A DNA stretch of 64,000 nt from an uncultured Sphingomonadaceae bacterium (GCA_913060895.1 CAJXSN010000003.1:204130-268129); one strand, 5' to 3'; shown: positions 48,103 to 58,402, counted from the first letter of the stretch. Made by a program: numbers and translations. Notes: generated from the letters alone by a model not told the origin.

Positions 48103-50589
48103 CTACCCCTCGATCCGGCTGAAATCGGCAACCTGATGGACCGCATCGCGGAAGCGGGCGAGCAGGCCGAGGCGGTGGGCACGCATGTCCGGATCATCGG
48201 CATTGACGGTCACCTCCTCGAAGAATGTATCGATTGGCGCGCGCAAGGTAGCCAATGCCGACATGGCGGCCGCGAAATCTTCCGACGCGATTGCGGCAGC
48301 GGCCTGCGGTTCCGACTCGTTCAGCGCATCGCCAAGTGCCTTTTCCGCATTTTCGGGCGTGTAGGACAGAGTTTTCTTTTCCCGAGCGCGGGCGGCAACA
48401 ATGTCCTTCATCGCAGGGTCGTCGACCATCGCCAGCGGGTCTTCCTCGCCGGTATGGGGTTCAAGCAAGGCATCACCCTGCCAGTCTTCCTTCTTCAGGA
48501 TATTCGCTGCGCGCTTGTACCCGGCGAGGAGGTTGGTGCCGTTCTCGGTCTCGACGAATGCCTGAAGCGCATGAACGCGGGCGAGCAGGCGAACAAGATC
48601 GTCTTCGTTGCCTAGGGCGAAGACCGCGTCGATGAGGTCATGCCGGATGCCTGCTTCGCGTTGCTGGACTTTAAGGCGATCGGCGAAGAAGTCGAGAAGG
48701 TTTGAGGCTGCTAGATGTACGCCCTGTGTTTCGACGAACTCGTAGCGAGCCTGATAAGTGTTCAGCAGCTTCTCCACCGTGTCGTCAGCAATTACCGCGT
48801 GATCGACCTTCTCCGCTTCTTCGAGAAGGCTCTGAACGCTGAATTGGTCAATCTGCGCGTCTGTCTTCAACGTCGCCAAGAGTTCGTTAAAACTATCCCT
48901 GTTTTCGATTAACTCGGCTTTCATGGCAGAGCGCTGTCGCGAAGTTTCCTGCTCGATAACGTAAAAGCCAGCTTCTTGAATAGCCGCACTAAGCCGCAGC
49001 GAAATTCTGTTTTCGGTAAGTGTACGAATGACCGCAAGGGCTGCGCGCCTTAAAGCGAATGGGTCCTTAGAACCAGTTGGCTTTTCATTTTGGATGAAGA
49101 ACCCGACCAACGTATCCAGCTTATCCGCCAAACTCACCGCTACCGTCACCGGTGCAATCGGCACTTCGTCGCCCTGCCCGACCGGCTTGTAATGGTCGCG
49201 GATGGCGTCGGCGACGGCATCAGGCAAGCCCTCGGCGCGGGCGTAGTAGCCACCCATAAGCCCCTGAAGTTCGGGGAATTCTCCGACCATCTCCGTGACG
49301 AGATCGGCCTTGCATAGGCGCGCAGCCTGTTCGGCTTGGTCGGCCAAGTCCCCCTCCCGCTCGCGGGAGGGGTTAGGGGTGGGCGAGGCTTGGTCTGATC
49401 CAGACCCACCCCCGGCGTCGATATTGGCTTGGGCCGCAGGCGGGAGGAGAGCGTCGGTAACAATCCCCTCCTCCACCAACCAGCGCGCCAGCTTGGCGAC
49501 GCGTTCGACCTTGTCGGCAACGGTGCCCAGTTTCTCGTGGAAGGTAATCCGTTCCAGACCACGCGCGTGTTCCTCCAGCGTCTTCTTGCGATCCACATCC
49601 CAGAAAAAGCGCGCGTCGGAGAGCCTTGCGGCCAGCACCTTGCGGTTGCCATCGACAATCGCCGCGCCGCCGTCGCTGCCTTCGATATTGGCTGTGCAGA
49701 TGAAGGCGTTGGCGAGTTTGCCGGACTCGTCTTCACACACAAAATACTTTTGGTTCACGCGGGCGGTTAGCTGAATTGTCTCCGGCGGAACTTCGAGGAA
49801 ATCATCCTCGAACCGGCCGAGCAGCGGGATCGGCCATTCGGTAAGGCCAGCGTTCTCGATCACCAGACCCTCGTCCTCGACCAGCTTCAGCCCAGCCTCC
49901 GTCGCAACCTGCGCCGCTCCGGTTCGGATCAAATCCTGCCGTTCTCCATGGTCCACAATCACATGGGCCGCGCGCAGTTTCATCGCGTAGTCGTCCGCGC
50001 CGCCAATGGTTATATCGCCCGAGTGGTGGAAGCGGTGGCCCAGCGTCACGGCGCCTGACGTCACGCCATGCACTTCGCATTCGACAATGGCGTCACCCAG
50101 CAGCGCGACAATGCCCGATAGCGGACGAACCCAGCGCAAGGACTCGGTGCTGATCGACGCAGCGCCCCAGCGCATGGATTTGGGCCAGCTGAAGTCGCGG
50201 ATGATGGCGGGGATCGCGCTGGCGAGCAGATCGGCGACCGCCCGCCCCGGCTTCTCGATCACTGCAAAATAGGTCGGGCGGCCTTTGACGTCGCGTACTT
50301 CCAGTTGGTCGCGGGTGACGCCATTCTTTCGGCAGAACCCGTCAACGGCCTGGTCGGGCGCGGCCTCGGGTGGCCCCTTGGCTTCTTCACTGACCGCCTG
50401 CGTCTGCTCCGGCAGATCGCGCGCGATGAGGGCAAGGCGCCGCGGCGTAGACCATACGGTGACGTCACCGACAGGAACGCCGGCCGCGTCCAGTTCACGG
50501 CGGAACAGCTTTTCAAGCTCTGCCCGCGCGGCCTTCTGCATCCGTGCGGGGATTTCTTCGGAGCGGAGTTCGAGGAGGAAGTCAGCCAT
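48103..50589 (-). CDS. glyS: Glycyl-tRNA synthetase beta subunit
   Basis: [28 protein letters not shown]...KSMRWG; follows glyQ with a 1-nt overlap. Confidence 0.96.
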   Translation of the reverse strand: MADFLLELRSEEIPARMQKAARAELEKLFRRELDAAGVPVGDVTVWSTPRRLALIARDLPEQTQAVSEEAKGPPEAAPDQAVDGFCRKNGVTRDQLEVRDVKGRPTYFAVIEKPGRAVADLLASAIPAIIRDFSWPKSMRWGAASISTESLRWVRPLSGIVALLGDAIVECEVHGVTSGAVTLGHRFHHSGDITIGGADDYAMKLRAAHVIVDHGERQDLIRTGAAQVATEAGLKLVEDEGLVIENAGLTEWPIPLLGRFEDDFLEVPPETIQLTARVNQKYFVCEDESGKLANAFICTANIEGSDGGAAIVDGNRKVLAARLSDARFFWDVDRKKTLEEHARGLERITFHEKLGTVADKVERVAKLARWLVEEGIVTDALLPPAAQANIDAGGGSGSDQASPTPNPSREREGDLADQAEQAARLCKADLVTEMVGEFPELQGLMGGYYARAEGLPDAVADAIRDHYKPVGQGDEVPIAPVTVAVSLADKLDTLVGFFIQNEKPTGSKDPFALRRAALAVIRTLTENRISLRLSAAIQEAGFYVIEQETSRQRSAMKAELIENRDSFNELLATLKTDAQIDQFSVQSLLEEAEKVDHAVIADDTVEKLLNTYQARYEFVETQGVHLAASNLLDFFADRLKVQQREAGIRHDLIDAVFALGNEDDLVRLLARVHALQAFVETENGTNLLAGYKRAANILKKEDWQGDALLEPHTGEEDPLAMVDDPAMKDIVAARAREKKTLSYTPENAEKALGDALNESEPQAAAAIASEDFAAAMSALATLRAPIDTFFEEVTVNADDPDMRAHRLGLLARFRDAVHQVADFSRIEG
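49351..49412. repeat. Palindromic GC-rich repeat element embedded in frame in glyS
   Basis: CCCCTCCCGC-TC-GCGGGAGGGG then TTA GGGGTGGG...CCCACCCC. Encodes SGSDQASPTPNPSREREGD within GlyS. Confidence 0.75.
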
Positions 50590-51527
50590 TACGCGCTCCA
50601 CTCCGGATATTTCTCGGCCCAACCGGCCTTCTCTTTTTCCATGTGCTTCTCGCATGACCCGCGCGCCAGATCGCGCACCCGGCCCATATAACTAGCGCGT
50701 TCCTGCACGCTGATCACGCCGCGCGCCTGCAACAGGTTGAAGATATGGCTGGCCTCCACCGCTTGTTCGTAAGCGGCGATGGGGACATCATGCGCCAGCG
50801 CGTTCTGGCACTCTGCCTCCGCCTTGTTGAACAGATCGAACAGAGCGTCCGTATCCGCGACCTCGAAATTCCATTTCGACATCTGCTTCTCGTTTTCGAG
50901 AAACACATCGCCGTAGGATACGCCGGCGGTGTTGAACGCCAGATCGTACACGCTATCGACGCCCTGAATATACATGGCCAGCCGCTCCAGCCCGTAGGTC
51001 AGCTCGCCCGCCACCGGCTTGCAGTCATAGCCGCCCATTTGCTGGAAATAGGTGAACTGGGTCACTTCCATTCCGTCGCACCAGACTTCCCAGCCAAGGC
51101 CCCATGCGCCCAACGTCGGCGATTCCCAGTCATCCTCCACAAAGCGGATGTCGTGCTTCAGCGGGTCGATGCCGATCACGCCGAGGCTTTTCAGGTAAAG
51201 CTCCTGAATGTCCGCCGGGCTGGGTTTCAAGATCACCTGATACTGGTAGTAATGCTGAAGCCGGTTGGGGTTTTCACCATAGCGGCCATCGGTCGGGCGG
51301 CGGCATGGCTGAACGAAGGCGGCATTCCATGGCTCCGGCCCCAGCGCGCGCAGCGTTGTCGCCGTGTGGAATGTGCCTGCGCCCATCCGCATATCGTAAG
51401 GCTGCAGGATGACGCACGATCCCTCCCGGCTCCAGAAATCATGCAAGGCAAGGATCATGTCCTGAAAGGACTTTTCCGGATGGCGTTCGGGCACGGCAGT
51501 CGGGGCGGTGGTCATATCTTGGGCCAA
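50589..51527 (-). CDS. glyQ: Glycyl-tRNA synthetase alpha subunit
   Basis: [85 protein letters not shown]. Confidence 0.98.
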   Translation of the reverse strand: MAQDMTTAPTAVPERHPEKSFQDMILALHDFWSREGSCVILQPYDMRMGAGTFHTATTLRALGPEPWNAAFVQPCRRPTDGRYGENPNRLQHYYQYQVILKPSPADIQELYLKSLGVIGIDPLKHDIRFVEDDWESPTLGAWGLGWEVWCDGMEVTQFTYFQQMGGYDCKPVAGELTYGLERLAMYIQGVDSVYDLAFNTAGVSYGDVFLENEKQMSKWNFEVADTDALFDLFNKAEAECQNALAHDVPIAAYEQAVEASHIFNLLQARGVISVQERASYMGRVRDLARGSCEKHMEKEKAGWAEKYPEWSA

Positions 51528-51660
51528 TGGCTTAGCCGCCGGTGAGCGTCAATGCTGCGCCGCGGCATTTTGCCCTGACGGAATAGTGAAGGCGGCCTGC
51601 GGAATGTTAGCGCCGCGTTCACACTTGCGCGGGCAGACAGGATAAAACAAAGGAGCCCGC

Positions 51661-52620
51661 ATGATTTCTCTAAAAACCGCTTTCGCTTCCGGAGCTGCCG
51701 TCGCAGCCTTGTGCCTTGCACTGCCCGCAGTGGCTCAGGAACAACGCCTGCCCGCTCCTGTCGCGCCAGTGGAGATTGCGGAGGATGCGGTAATCTCTGA
51801 CCCCGTGGTAGAGGCCAGTAAGGGCCCCGCCCTGTGGAAAGTGAGTGACGAAGACACCACGATTTATCTGTTCGGCACGGTCCATTCCCTGCCATCCGAT
51901 GTGGACTGGTATCGTGGCGATCTGGCAAATGCGCTGGACGAGTCGGACGAGTTGGTGACGGAGATCGACACCACACCCGAGACGATAATTACCATGCAGC
52001 AAGTGATTGCGGAGAAGGCTCTGCTAGCCGAAGGGACTCTGCGCGGTATGATGGATGCAGACCAGCGAGCTGTGTACGAGGGAGCAATGGCCAAGCTGGG
52101 CCTGCCGCCCGGTTCCTTTGACGCAATGGAGCCCTGGTTCGCAGCCCTCATGCTGAGCAATATCGCTCTCGACAAGCAGGGTTTCTCGCCCGAGGCCGGC
52201 GCGGAAAAAGTATTGGAAGCTACTTTTGGCGACACCAAACGTCGCAGCGCTCTGGAAACAATCGAATTCCAGATGTCAATTTTCGACGAACTGCCGCTCG
52301 AGGCTCAGATGCGGTTCCTGCTGGAAGGTGCGAGCGAGATCGATACACTGGCGGACGAGCTGCAGAAGATGGTCGATGAATGGGCTGTCGGCGATGCGGA
52401 CAATTTGGCAGCGCTGCTGAACGAAGCCTTTGCCGAGGACCCCGTGCTGGCCGAGCGCCTGCTTTATTCCCGTAATGCCAGCTGGGCAGTTTGGATTGAC
52501 GAGCGGCTGAACGAACCGGGCAACATCTTCATGGCAGTTGGCGCGGGCCATCTTGCGGGCATCAATTCGGTGCAGGATTTGCTGGCCGAGCGCGGCATTG
52601 ATACGGTGCGCGTTCAGTAG
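51661..52620 (+). CDS. TraB/GumN family protein (copy 1)
   Basis: ALWKVSDEDTTIYLFGTVHSLPSDVDWYRGDLANALDESDELVTEID...RNASWAVWIDERL...MAVGAGHLAG. Confidence 0.9.
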   Translation: MISLKTAFASGAAVAALCLALPAVAQEQRLPAPVAPVEIAEDAVISDPVVEASKGPALWKVSDEDTTIYLFGTVHSLPSDVDWYRGDLANALDESDELVTEIDTTPETIITMQQVIAEKALLAEGTLRGMMDADQRAVYEGAMAKLGLPPGSFDAMEPWFAALMLSNIALDKQGFSPEAGAEKVLEATFGDTKRRSALETIEFQMSIFDELPLEAQMRFLLEGASEIDTLADELQKMVDEWAVGDADNLAALLNEAFAEDPVLAERLLYSRNASWAVWIDERLNEPGNIFMAVGAGHLAGINSVQDLLAERGIDTVRVQ

Positions 52621-53549
52621 TGTTTGCTTGCACCCCGGCGGCCGGTGGCCGGGCAGGATGGCTTCCGGCCACTCTGCTCACTCTCTTTTTCTCAATGGCT
52701 CTGGCCGCCTGCGACAACGGCGATCCTGCCCCCGCGACGATGATCGATGGCACTCCGGCAATCTGGGAAATCGCTTCTGCCGATGGCACCCTGGAAGGTT
52801 GGCTGTTCGGGACGATCCATGCTTTGCCCGACGGAACACGCTGGCGGAGCGAAGCGGTGCAGCAGGCCGTTGAGAATGCAGATCTGCTGGTGGTAGAGAT
52901 TGCAGCGCTGGAGGATTCCGATGTCATCGCCCGCACGTTCCTCACGCTGTCGCACACACCGGGGCAGCCGCCCCTGACCGCGCGCGTTCCGGCGGCGCAG
53001 CATGAAGAACTGGCGGAGCTGGTCGAGCGCAGTCGGTATGACGCACGTGATTTCGCGGCGATCGAAAGCTGGGGGGCGGCGCTCATCCTCGCGCAGTCCA
53101 GCGCCAGTACGTTGGATACTGCAAACGGTGTGGACAAGGCTCTCGTCCGCGAATTCCGCCCTTCCCGCCCGATCCGGGAGGTGGAAGGTGTGCGAGCTCA
53201 ACTGAGCGTGTTCGACACTTTGCCAGAGGCCGAGCAGCGCGATCTGCTCTCCCTGACTGTTGCCGATGCGGCGCGTCCTGAAAGTGTACGCCGCAAGACG
53301 GTGAAACATTGGCTGGAGGGCGATGTCGAAGCGCTGCTCGATCCCGGAGTGGAGACATTGCTGGACGACCCTGAACTGCGTGAGGTTCTGGTCGAGGGTC
53401 GCAATCGAAATTGGATGCCGACCCTCACCGCTATGCTGGAGCAGCAGCCCAAGCCACTGATTGCGGTGGGCGCTGGCCATATGGGCGGGCCGGAAGGGCT
53501 GCCGGTTCTGCTGCGCAAGTCAGGCTACACCGTCACGCGGATGCAGTAA
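52620..53549 (+). CDS. TraB/GumN family protein (copy 2), GTG start
   Basis: AIWEIASADGTLEGWLFGTIHALPDGTRWRSEAVQQAVENADLLVVEIA...LIAVGAGHMGGPEGLPVLL. Start overlaps the stop of copy 1. Confidence 0.88.
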   Translation: MFACTPAAGGRAGWLPATLLTLFFSMALAACDNGDPAPATMIDGTPAIWEIASADGTLEGWLFGTIHALPDGTRWRSEAVQQAVENADLLVVEIAALEDSDVIARTFLTLSHTPGQPPLTARVPAAQHEELAELVERSRYDARDFAAIESWGAALILAQSSASTLDTANGVDKALVREFRPSRPIREVEGVRAQLSVFDTLPEAEQRDLLSLTVADAARPESVRRKTVKHWLEGDVEALLDPGVETLLDDPELREVLVEGRNRNWMPTLTAMLEQQPKPLIAVGAGHMGGPEGLPVLLRKSGYTVTRMQ

Positions 53550-53668
53550 TAGCGCCTTGCCTTCGGGTGCTTTGCCCAGTAAAGGCCGCGCCTTCGGAAG
53601 CCATGTTCATCCCTGGAGGTGTGGCGGATCCGAAGAACACAAACACCGTATTTGAAAGGTAAGCGATT

Positions 53669-54364
53669 ATGAGCGATGCTCTGACCCTGCCGGCCGAGAC
53701 GCGCGAACGGGCTGGCAAGGGAGCCTCCCGTGCACTGCGTCGTGATGGCCGTGTCCCCGCCGTTGTCTATGGCGGCAAAGAAGCACCCACCCCGATCCAT
53801 GTCGAGGAAAAGGAATTGGTTCGCCAGTTGGGCACCGGCCATTTCATGAACAGCCTCGTTCAGATTGAAGTTGGCGGCGAGAGCTTCCGCACCATCCCCA
53901 AGGATGTCGCTTTCCATCCCGTAACCGACCGTCCGATCCACGCCGATTTCTATCGTCTGGTGAAGGGCGCGAAGATCGACGTGAATGTGCCAGTCGTTTT
54001 CGTCAACGAAGAGGACAGCCCTGGACTCAAGAAGGGCGGCGTTCTCAACGTGGTCCGTCACGAACTGGAACTGGTTTGCGATGCAGACAAGATTCCGGGC
54101 GAGATCGAAATCGATGTCACTGGCAAGGAAGTCGGCGATTCGATCCACATCAGCGAACTGACACTGCCGGAAGGCAGCGAAAGCGCGATCACGGACCGCG
54201 ATTTCACCATTGCAACGCTGGTTGCTCCTTCCGCACTCAAGAAGAGCGAAGAAGAAGCTGGCGACGATCAGACTGGCGAAGGCATGGAGCCGGGCGAAAC
54301 CGCTGCTACCGAGCAGGGTCCGGACGCAGACGCTGCACAGGAACAGGCCGACAAGAACGACTAA
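53669..54364 (+). CDS. rplY: 50S ribosomal protein L25 / Ctc
   Basis: [45 protein letters not shown]...[15 protein letters not shown]. Confidence 0.95.
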   Translation: MSDALTLPAETRERAGKGASRALRRDGRVPAVVYGGKEAPTPIHVEEKELVRQLGTGHFMNSLVQIEVGGESFRTIPKDVAFHPVTDRPIHADFYRLVKGAKIDVNVPVVFVNEEDSPGLKKGGVLNVVRHELELVCDADKIPGEIEIDVTGKEVGDSIHISELTLPEGSESAITDRDFTIATLVAPSALKKSEEEAGDDQTGEGMEPGETAATEQGPDADAAQEQADKND

Positions 54365-54390
54365 GCGTCTTTGTTTTGGTCAATTACAGG

Positions 54391-54425
54391 AACGCCGGTC
54401 TCGAAAGAGGCCGGCGTTTTTTCTT
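54391..54425 (+). terminator. Rho-independent terminator after rplY
   Basis: AACGCCGG-TCTCGAAAGAGG-CCGGCGTT followed by TTTTCTTTT. Confidence 0.9.
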
Positions 54426-54472
54426 TTACCCTGCGGGCGCTGGGCATCCGCCCCGCTTGCTTCCTCGCTCAT

Positions 54473-54535
54473 GCGCCCAAGCGGGCGCGTCGCTGCGGGC
54501 GGCCCGGTCGGGCCTTTGCGAGACCTCGCGGTCTC
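54473..54535. repeat. Cluster of three short perfect inverted repeats in the rplY-pth intergenic region
   Basis: GCGCCC-AAGC-GGGCGC (54473-54488), GGCCCG-GT-CGGGCC (54501-54514), GAGACC-TCGC-GGTCTC (54520-54535). Confidence 0.7.
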
Positions 54536-54691
54536 GGGCCATTCCAAGCCTTTGTTCTTGCTGCTGGAGCACAGTCCGCGACCAGCGGACCGCAAGGCCG
54601 ACCGACTGCCTGAGCTTATGTGAGGAGAGCCAAGTATGCGGATGCGCACGCCCGGCGCTTGAGGGTCACGCGCAGCGTGTTAAAGAGAACA

Positions 54692-55261
54692 ATGCAAATA
54701 TGGACTGGCCTCGGAAATCCCGGACCGAAATACACGATGAACCGGCATAATGTCGGCTTCATGGCGTTGGATGTCATTGCCAATATGCACGGGTTCGACC
54801 CCGTGCAGAAAAAGTTCTCCGGCTGGGTGCAGGAAGGCCGCATAGGGGGCGAAAAGATCATCCTGCTCAAACCCGCCACTTTCATGAACGAAAGCGGGCG
54901 CAGCGTGGGGGAGGCCCTACGGTTCTACAAACTCGGGCCGGATGCGCTTACCGTTTTTCATGACGAGCTCGACCTCTCTCCTTACAAGGTGAAGGTGAAG
55001 AATGGCGGCGGCCATGCAGGGCACAATGGCCTGCGCTCTATCAGCCAGCATATTGGCCCCGATTACCGCCGCATCCGTTTGGGCATTGGCCATCCCGGAC
55101 ATAAAGATGCGGTGCATGGATACGTTCTTGGCAATTATGCCAAGGCTGAGACTGATCTGCTCGTCCAAATGCTGGGCGCAGTCGGCGCCGAGGCAGAATG
55201 GCTGGCGAAGGGCGACAACCCGCGCTTTATGAGCGATGTGGCAAGTCGGATGCAGGAATAA
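54692..55261 (+). CDS. pth: Peptidyl-tRNA hydrolase
   Basis: MQIWTGLGNPGPKYTMNRHNVGFMALDVIA...KPATFMNESGRSVGEALRFYK...FHDELDL...GGGHAGHNGLRSI. Confidence 0.97.
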   Translation: MQIWTGLGNPGPKYTMNRHNVGFMALDVIANMHGFDPVQKKFSGWVQEGRIGGEKIILLKPATFMNESGRSVGEALRFYKLGPDALTVFHDELDLSPYKVKVKNGGGHAGHNGLRSISQHIGPDYRRIRLGIGHPGHKDAVHGYVLGNYAKAETDLLVQMLGAVGAEAEWLAKGDNPRFMSDVASRMQE

Positions 55262-55278
55262 TGGATAGGAACGAAGCA

Positions 55279-56274
55279 ATGACCAACCTTACCCGCCGTA
55301 GTCTGCTGGCCGGCGCTGCCGCCACTACCGCTCTGGCCGCAACCAGCCTGCGCGCACAGGTCGATATGGTTCAGGCGCCGGTCGATCTGACCGGAACCTC
55401 TATTCTGATTACCGGCTGCTCCTCCGGTTTTGGGAAATTAGGGGCAGAGCACTATGCGCGGCTGGGCGCACGGGTATTTGCCACGATGCGTAATATGCCC
55501 CGGCCGGAAGCAGATGAATTGCGCGATCTGGCCATTACCGAAGAACTCGACCTGTTTGTGATCGAAATCGACGTGCAGGACGATGAAAGCGTCATGGCCG
55601 GTGTGATAGAGGCAGAACGTTTGAACGGCGGCCCGCTGGATGTGCTGGTCAATAATGCCGGAATCGGTCTGTCCGGCCCTATCGAAGTGCAGGACATGGA
55701 AGCCACACAGATGATGTTCGATATCAATGTGTTCGGTTGCCACCGTATGGCACGCGCTGTCTTGCCCGGTATGCGGGCCAAGGGAGGCGGGCGTATATTT
55801 CAGATGAGCAGCCAGCTTGGGCGCGTAATTGCACCGAATACGGGACATTATTCTCCTGCAAAATTTGCCCTGGAGGCAATGAGCGAAGCGATGGCTTACG
55901 AATTGGTGCCTCACAATATCGATGTGACCATTGTCGAACCCGGCGGCTATCCAACGCAAGTCTGGATCAACCGAAATCGCTATGCGAGCGAATTGAAAAG
56001 CCGTGCAAGGCCAATACACACCGCCGGTTATCCGGAAGCCGTTGAACGGATGGGCACTGAAGACGGATCGGGCCGGAGCGCGGACCCGATGGACATTCCC
56101 CGCTTAATTGCGAAGACCATCGCGATGCCAAAGGGTTCTGGGCCTTTGCGTACGCCGGTCAGCGGCAGTGCAATTCCGCAACTTGCGATCAACCAGACGA
56201 CGCGCGATACACAACTCGCCTGGCTCGGCAATTCCGGATATGGTCCTATGATCAAGGCCGTGCACGGCGGGTAG
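55279..56274 (+). CDS. Short-chain dehydrogenase with Tat-type signal
   Basis: MTNLTRRSLLAGAAATTALAATSLRA Tat-like leader; ILITGCSSGFG, NNAGIG, Y-S-P-A-K catalytic motif. Confidence 0.88.
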   Translation: MTNLTRRSLLAGAAATTALAATSLRAQVDMVQAPVDLTGTSILITGCSSGFGKLGAEHYARLGARVFATMRNMPRPEADELRDLAITEELDLFVIEIDVQDDESVMAGVIEAERLNGGPLDVLVNNAGIGLSGPIEVQDMEATQMMFDINVFGCHRMARAVLPGMRAKGGGRIFQMSSQLGRVIAPNTGHYSPAKFALEAMSEAMAYELVPHNIDVTIVEPGGYPTQVWINRNRYASELKSRARPIHTAGYPEAVERMGTEDGSGRSADPMDIPRLIAKTIAMPKGSGPLRTPVSGSAIPQLAINQTTRDTQLAWLGNSGYGPMIKAVHGG

Positions 56275-56354
56275 CTGCATCACCAGAATACTGGCATTGC
56301 CCCGCCCGCCCCGCTAAGGGCGCGCCATATCATTTTTAACTGGAGCACAGCCCA

Positions 56355-57455
56355 ATGGGATTCCGCTGCGGGATCGTTGGCCTGCCTAATGTCGGCAAGT
56401 CCACCCTATTCAACGCCCTTACCGAAACGCAGGCCGCGCAGGCCGCGAACTATCCGTTCTGCACGATCGAGCCCAATGTCGGGCAGGTCGCGGTACCGGA
56501 CGAGCGTCTGGAGAAGATCGCATCCATCGCTGGCAGTGCAAAGACGATTTATACCCAGCTTGGCTTCACCGATATTGCAGGCCTCGTCAAAGGAGCCAGC
56601 AGCGGCGAAGGCCTGGGCAACCAGTTCCTCGGCAATATCCGCGAGGTGGACGCGATTGTCCATGTGCTTCGCTGTTTCGAGGATGACGATATCCAGCACG
56701 TCTCCAACACCGTCGATCCGATTGCGGATGCCGAGGTAGTGGAAACCGAATTGTTGTTGGCTGATATGGAAAGCCTGGAAAAACGCGTACCTGCTGCACA
56801 GAAGCGTGCAACCAGCGGTGACAAGGAAGCAAAAATCCTCGCAAGCGTGCTTGGACAGGCGCTCGAGTTGCTGAAAGAAGGTAAGCCTGCCCGCCTGACG
56901 CAGCCTCAGGATGAAGAGGAAGAGCGTCTTTTCGCACAGGCCCAATTGCTGACTGCGAAGCCGGTTCTCTACGTTTGCAATGTCGCTGAAGAAGATGCAG
57001 CTGATGGCAACGAGCTTTCAGCGAAGGTGTTCGCAAAAGCCGGGGCAGAGGGCGCACAGGCAGTGGTTGTCTCGGCTGCTATCGAGGCGGAACTGGTCGC
57101 AATGGACGGCGAAGAGCGTACTGAATATCTTGCCGAACTCGGGCTGGAGGAAAGCGGCCTTGCCCGGGTCATCCGCGCCGGATACCAACTGCTCGGCCTC
57201 AACACCTTCTTCACCGCCGGCCCGAAAGAAGCCCGCGCATGGACCTTCCCTGCTGGTGCGAAAGCTCCGCAGGCAGCCGGCGAAATCCACACCGATTTCG
57301 AACGCGGGTTTATCCGTGCCGAAACCATTGCGTATGATGACTTTGCCAGCCTTGGAGGGGAAAGCGCCGCGCGCGACGCGGGCAAGCTGCGTCAAGAAGG
57401 CAAGGAATACCTCGTGCAGGACGGCGACGTCCTGCTGTTCAAATTCAATGTCTGA
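56355..57455 (+). CDS. ychF: Redox-regulated ATPase YchF
   Basis: MGFRCGIVGLPNVGKSTLFNALTETQAAQAANYPFCTIEPNVGQVAVPDERL. Confidence 0.97.
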   Translation: MGFRCGIVGLPNVGKSTLFNALTETQAAQAANYPFCTIEPNVGQVAVPDERLEKIASIAGSAKTIYTQLGFTDIAGLVKGASSGEGLGNQFLGNIREVDAIVHVLRCFEDDDIQHVSNTVDPIADAEVVETELLLADMESLEKRVPAAQKRATSGDKEAKILASVLGQALELLKEGKPARLTQPQDEEEERLFAQAQLLTAKPVLYVCNVAEEDAADGNELSAKVFAKAGAEGAQAVVVSAAIEAELVAMDGEERTEYLAELGLEESGLARVIRAGYQLLGLNTFFTAGPKEARAWTFPAGAKAPQAAGEIHTDFERGFIRAETIAYDDFASLGGESAARDAGKLRQEGKEYLVQDGDVLLFKFNV

Positions 57456-57509
57456 ATAATCTCGGCACCAAATGCGTTCTGCCCCGTTGGCTTGTCAAAA
57501 TCAGGGGGA

Positions 57510-58316
57510 ATGGGTGTGGTAGACAAATCGGAAAAATTCAATTGGTTGGTGCGCGTAGGTTATTTCAGCCGGGCCATATTGTATTCTGTTCTGGGCCTGA
57601 TCGCACTGACCAGGGTGGGCCAGATTTCCGAAGGCACCAACGGAATTTTTAAGGCTGTCGAGGACTTTCCTGCGGGAACGCCCATTCTGTGGCTGATGGT
57701 GCTTGGGCTCGTTGCTTATGCTCTGTTCCGTTTTTGCTCGCCGCTGTTCGATATCGAGAACGAGGGCAGTGATGCGATGGGCTGGGGCAAGCGGATAGGC
57801 CATACTGGCAGTGCGATCGGGCACCTTGCCCTTGCCTATTCTGCCTATAAATTTGCAACCACCAGCGGCGGCGGTTCAGGTGAAGGCGCACAGGATGCTG
57901 CATCAGGCGTTTTATCGTTTGAGCTGGGCGGTGTTGTTCTGGGCATTTTGGGTATCACGTTTTTTCTTGCCGCTGTTTCGCAGGCCAAAAAATCTCTCAC
58001 CGGATCTTTTATGAACCGGATCAGCGCCAGCGCTCCTGATGCTACGCGTCTTTTGGGCGGGGTCGGATTTATGGCCCGTGCGATTGTCTATACAGTCATT
58101 GGCTGGTCGCTGTTCAAAGTCGGCTTCATGTCTGCGGGTAGTGAACAGATCAAAACGCTCGGCGATGCCGTTGCTTCCCTCGCTGGACAGGGAATTGTTT
58201 TCACTTTGGTGCCAATAGGGCTGCTCGTGTTCGGCCTCTTCAGCCTCATCCTTGCCCGCTATCGCATTATTCCCGATTTGGGCGAAAACGGCCGCGTTCC
58301 CGCTTACCGCACCTGA
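57510..58316 (+). CDS. DUF1206 membrane protein
   Basis: Repeated LVRVGYFSRAILYSVLGLIAL / GFMARAIVYTVIGWSLF TM pairs. SD GGGGGA before ATG 57510. Confidence 0.8.
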   Translation: MGVVDKSEKFNWLVRVGYFSRAILYSVLGLIALTRVGQISEGTNGIFKAVEDFPAGTPILWLMVLGLVAYALFRFCSPLFDIENEGSDAMGWGKRIGHTGSAIGHLALAYSAYKFATTSGGGSGEGAQDAASGVLSFELGGVVLGILGITFFLAAVSQAKKSLTGSFMNRISASAPDATRLLGGVGFMARAIVYTVIGWSLFKVGFMSAGSEQIKTLGDAVASLAGQGIVFTLVPIGLLVFGLFSLILARYRIIPDLGENGRVPAYRT

Positions 58317-58402
58317 ACGATCCTGCGACTGAAAAACTAGCGATGGTCGGAATGGCAACAGGGATGGTATTGCGTCCTTCTCTTTAATGGTTAAACGGCC
58401 CC

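Noticed and set aside
47452-48615. 387-aa + strand ORF antisense to ppdK and glyS
   Set aside because: Composition and location indicate a shadow frame of ppdK.
58384-58394. TTAATGGTTAA upstream of the MaoC gene as a CtrA site
   Set aside because: Contains an ATGGTTAA half-site but not TTAA-N7-TTAA, and lies only about 9 bp before the start codon; too weak to support.
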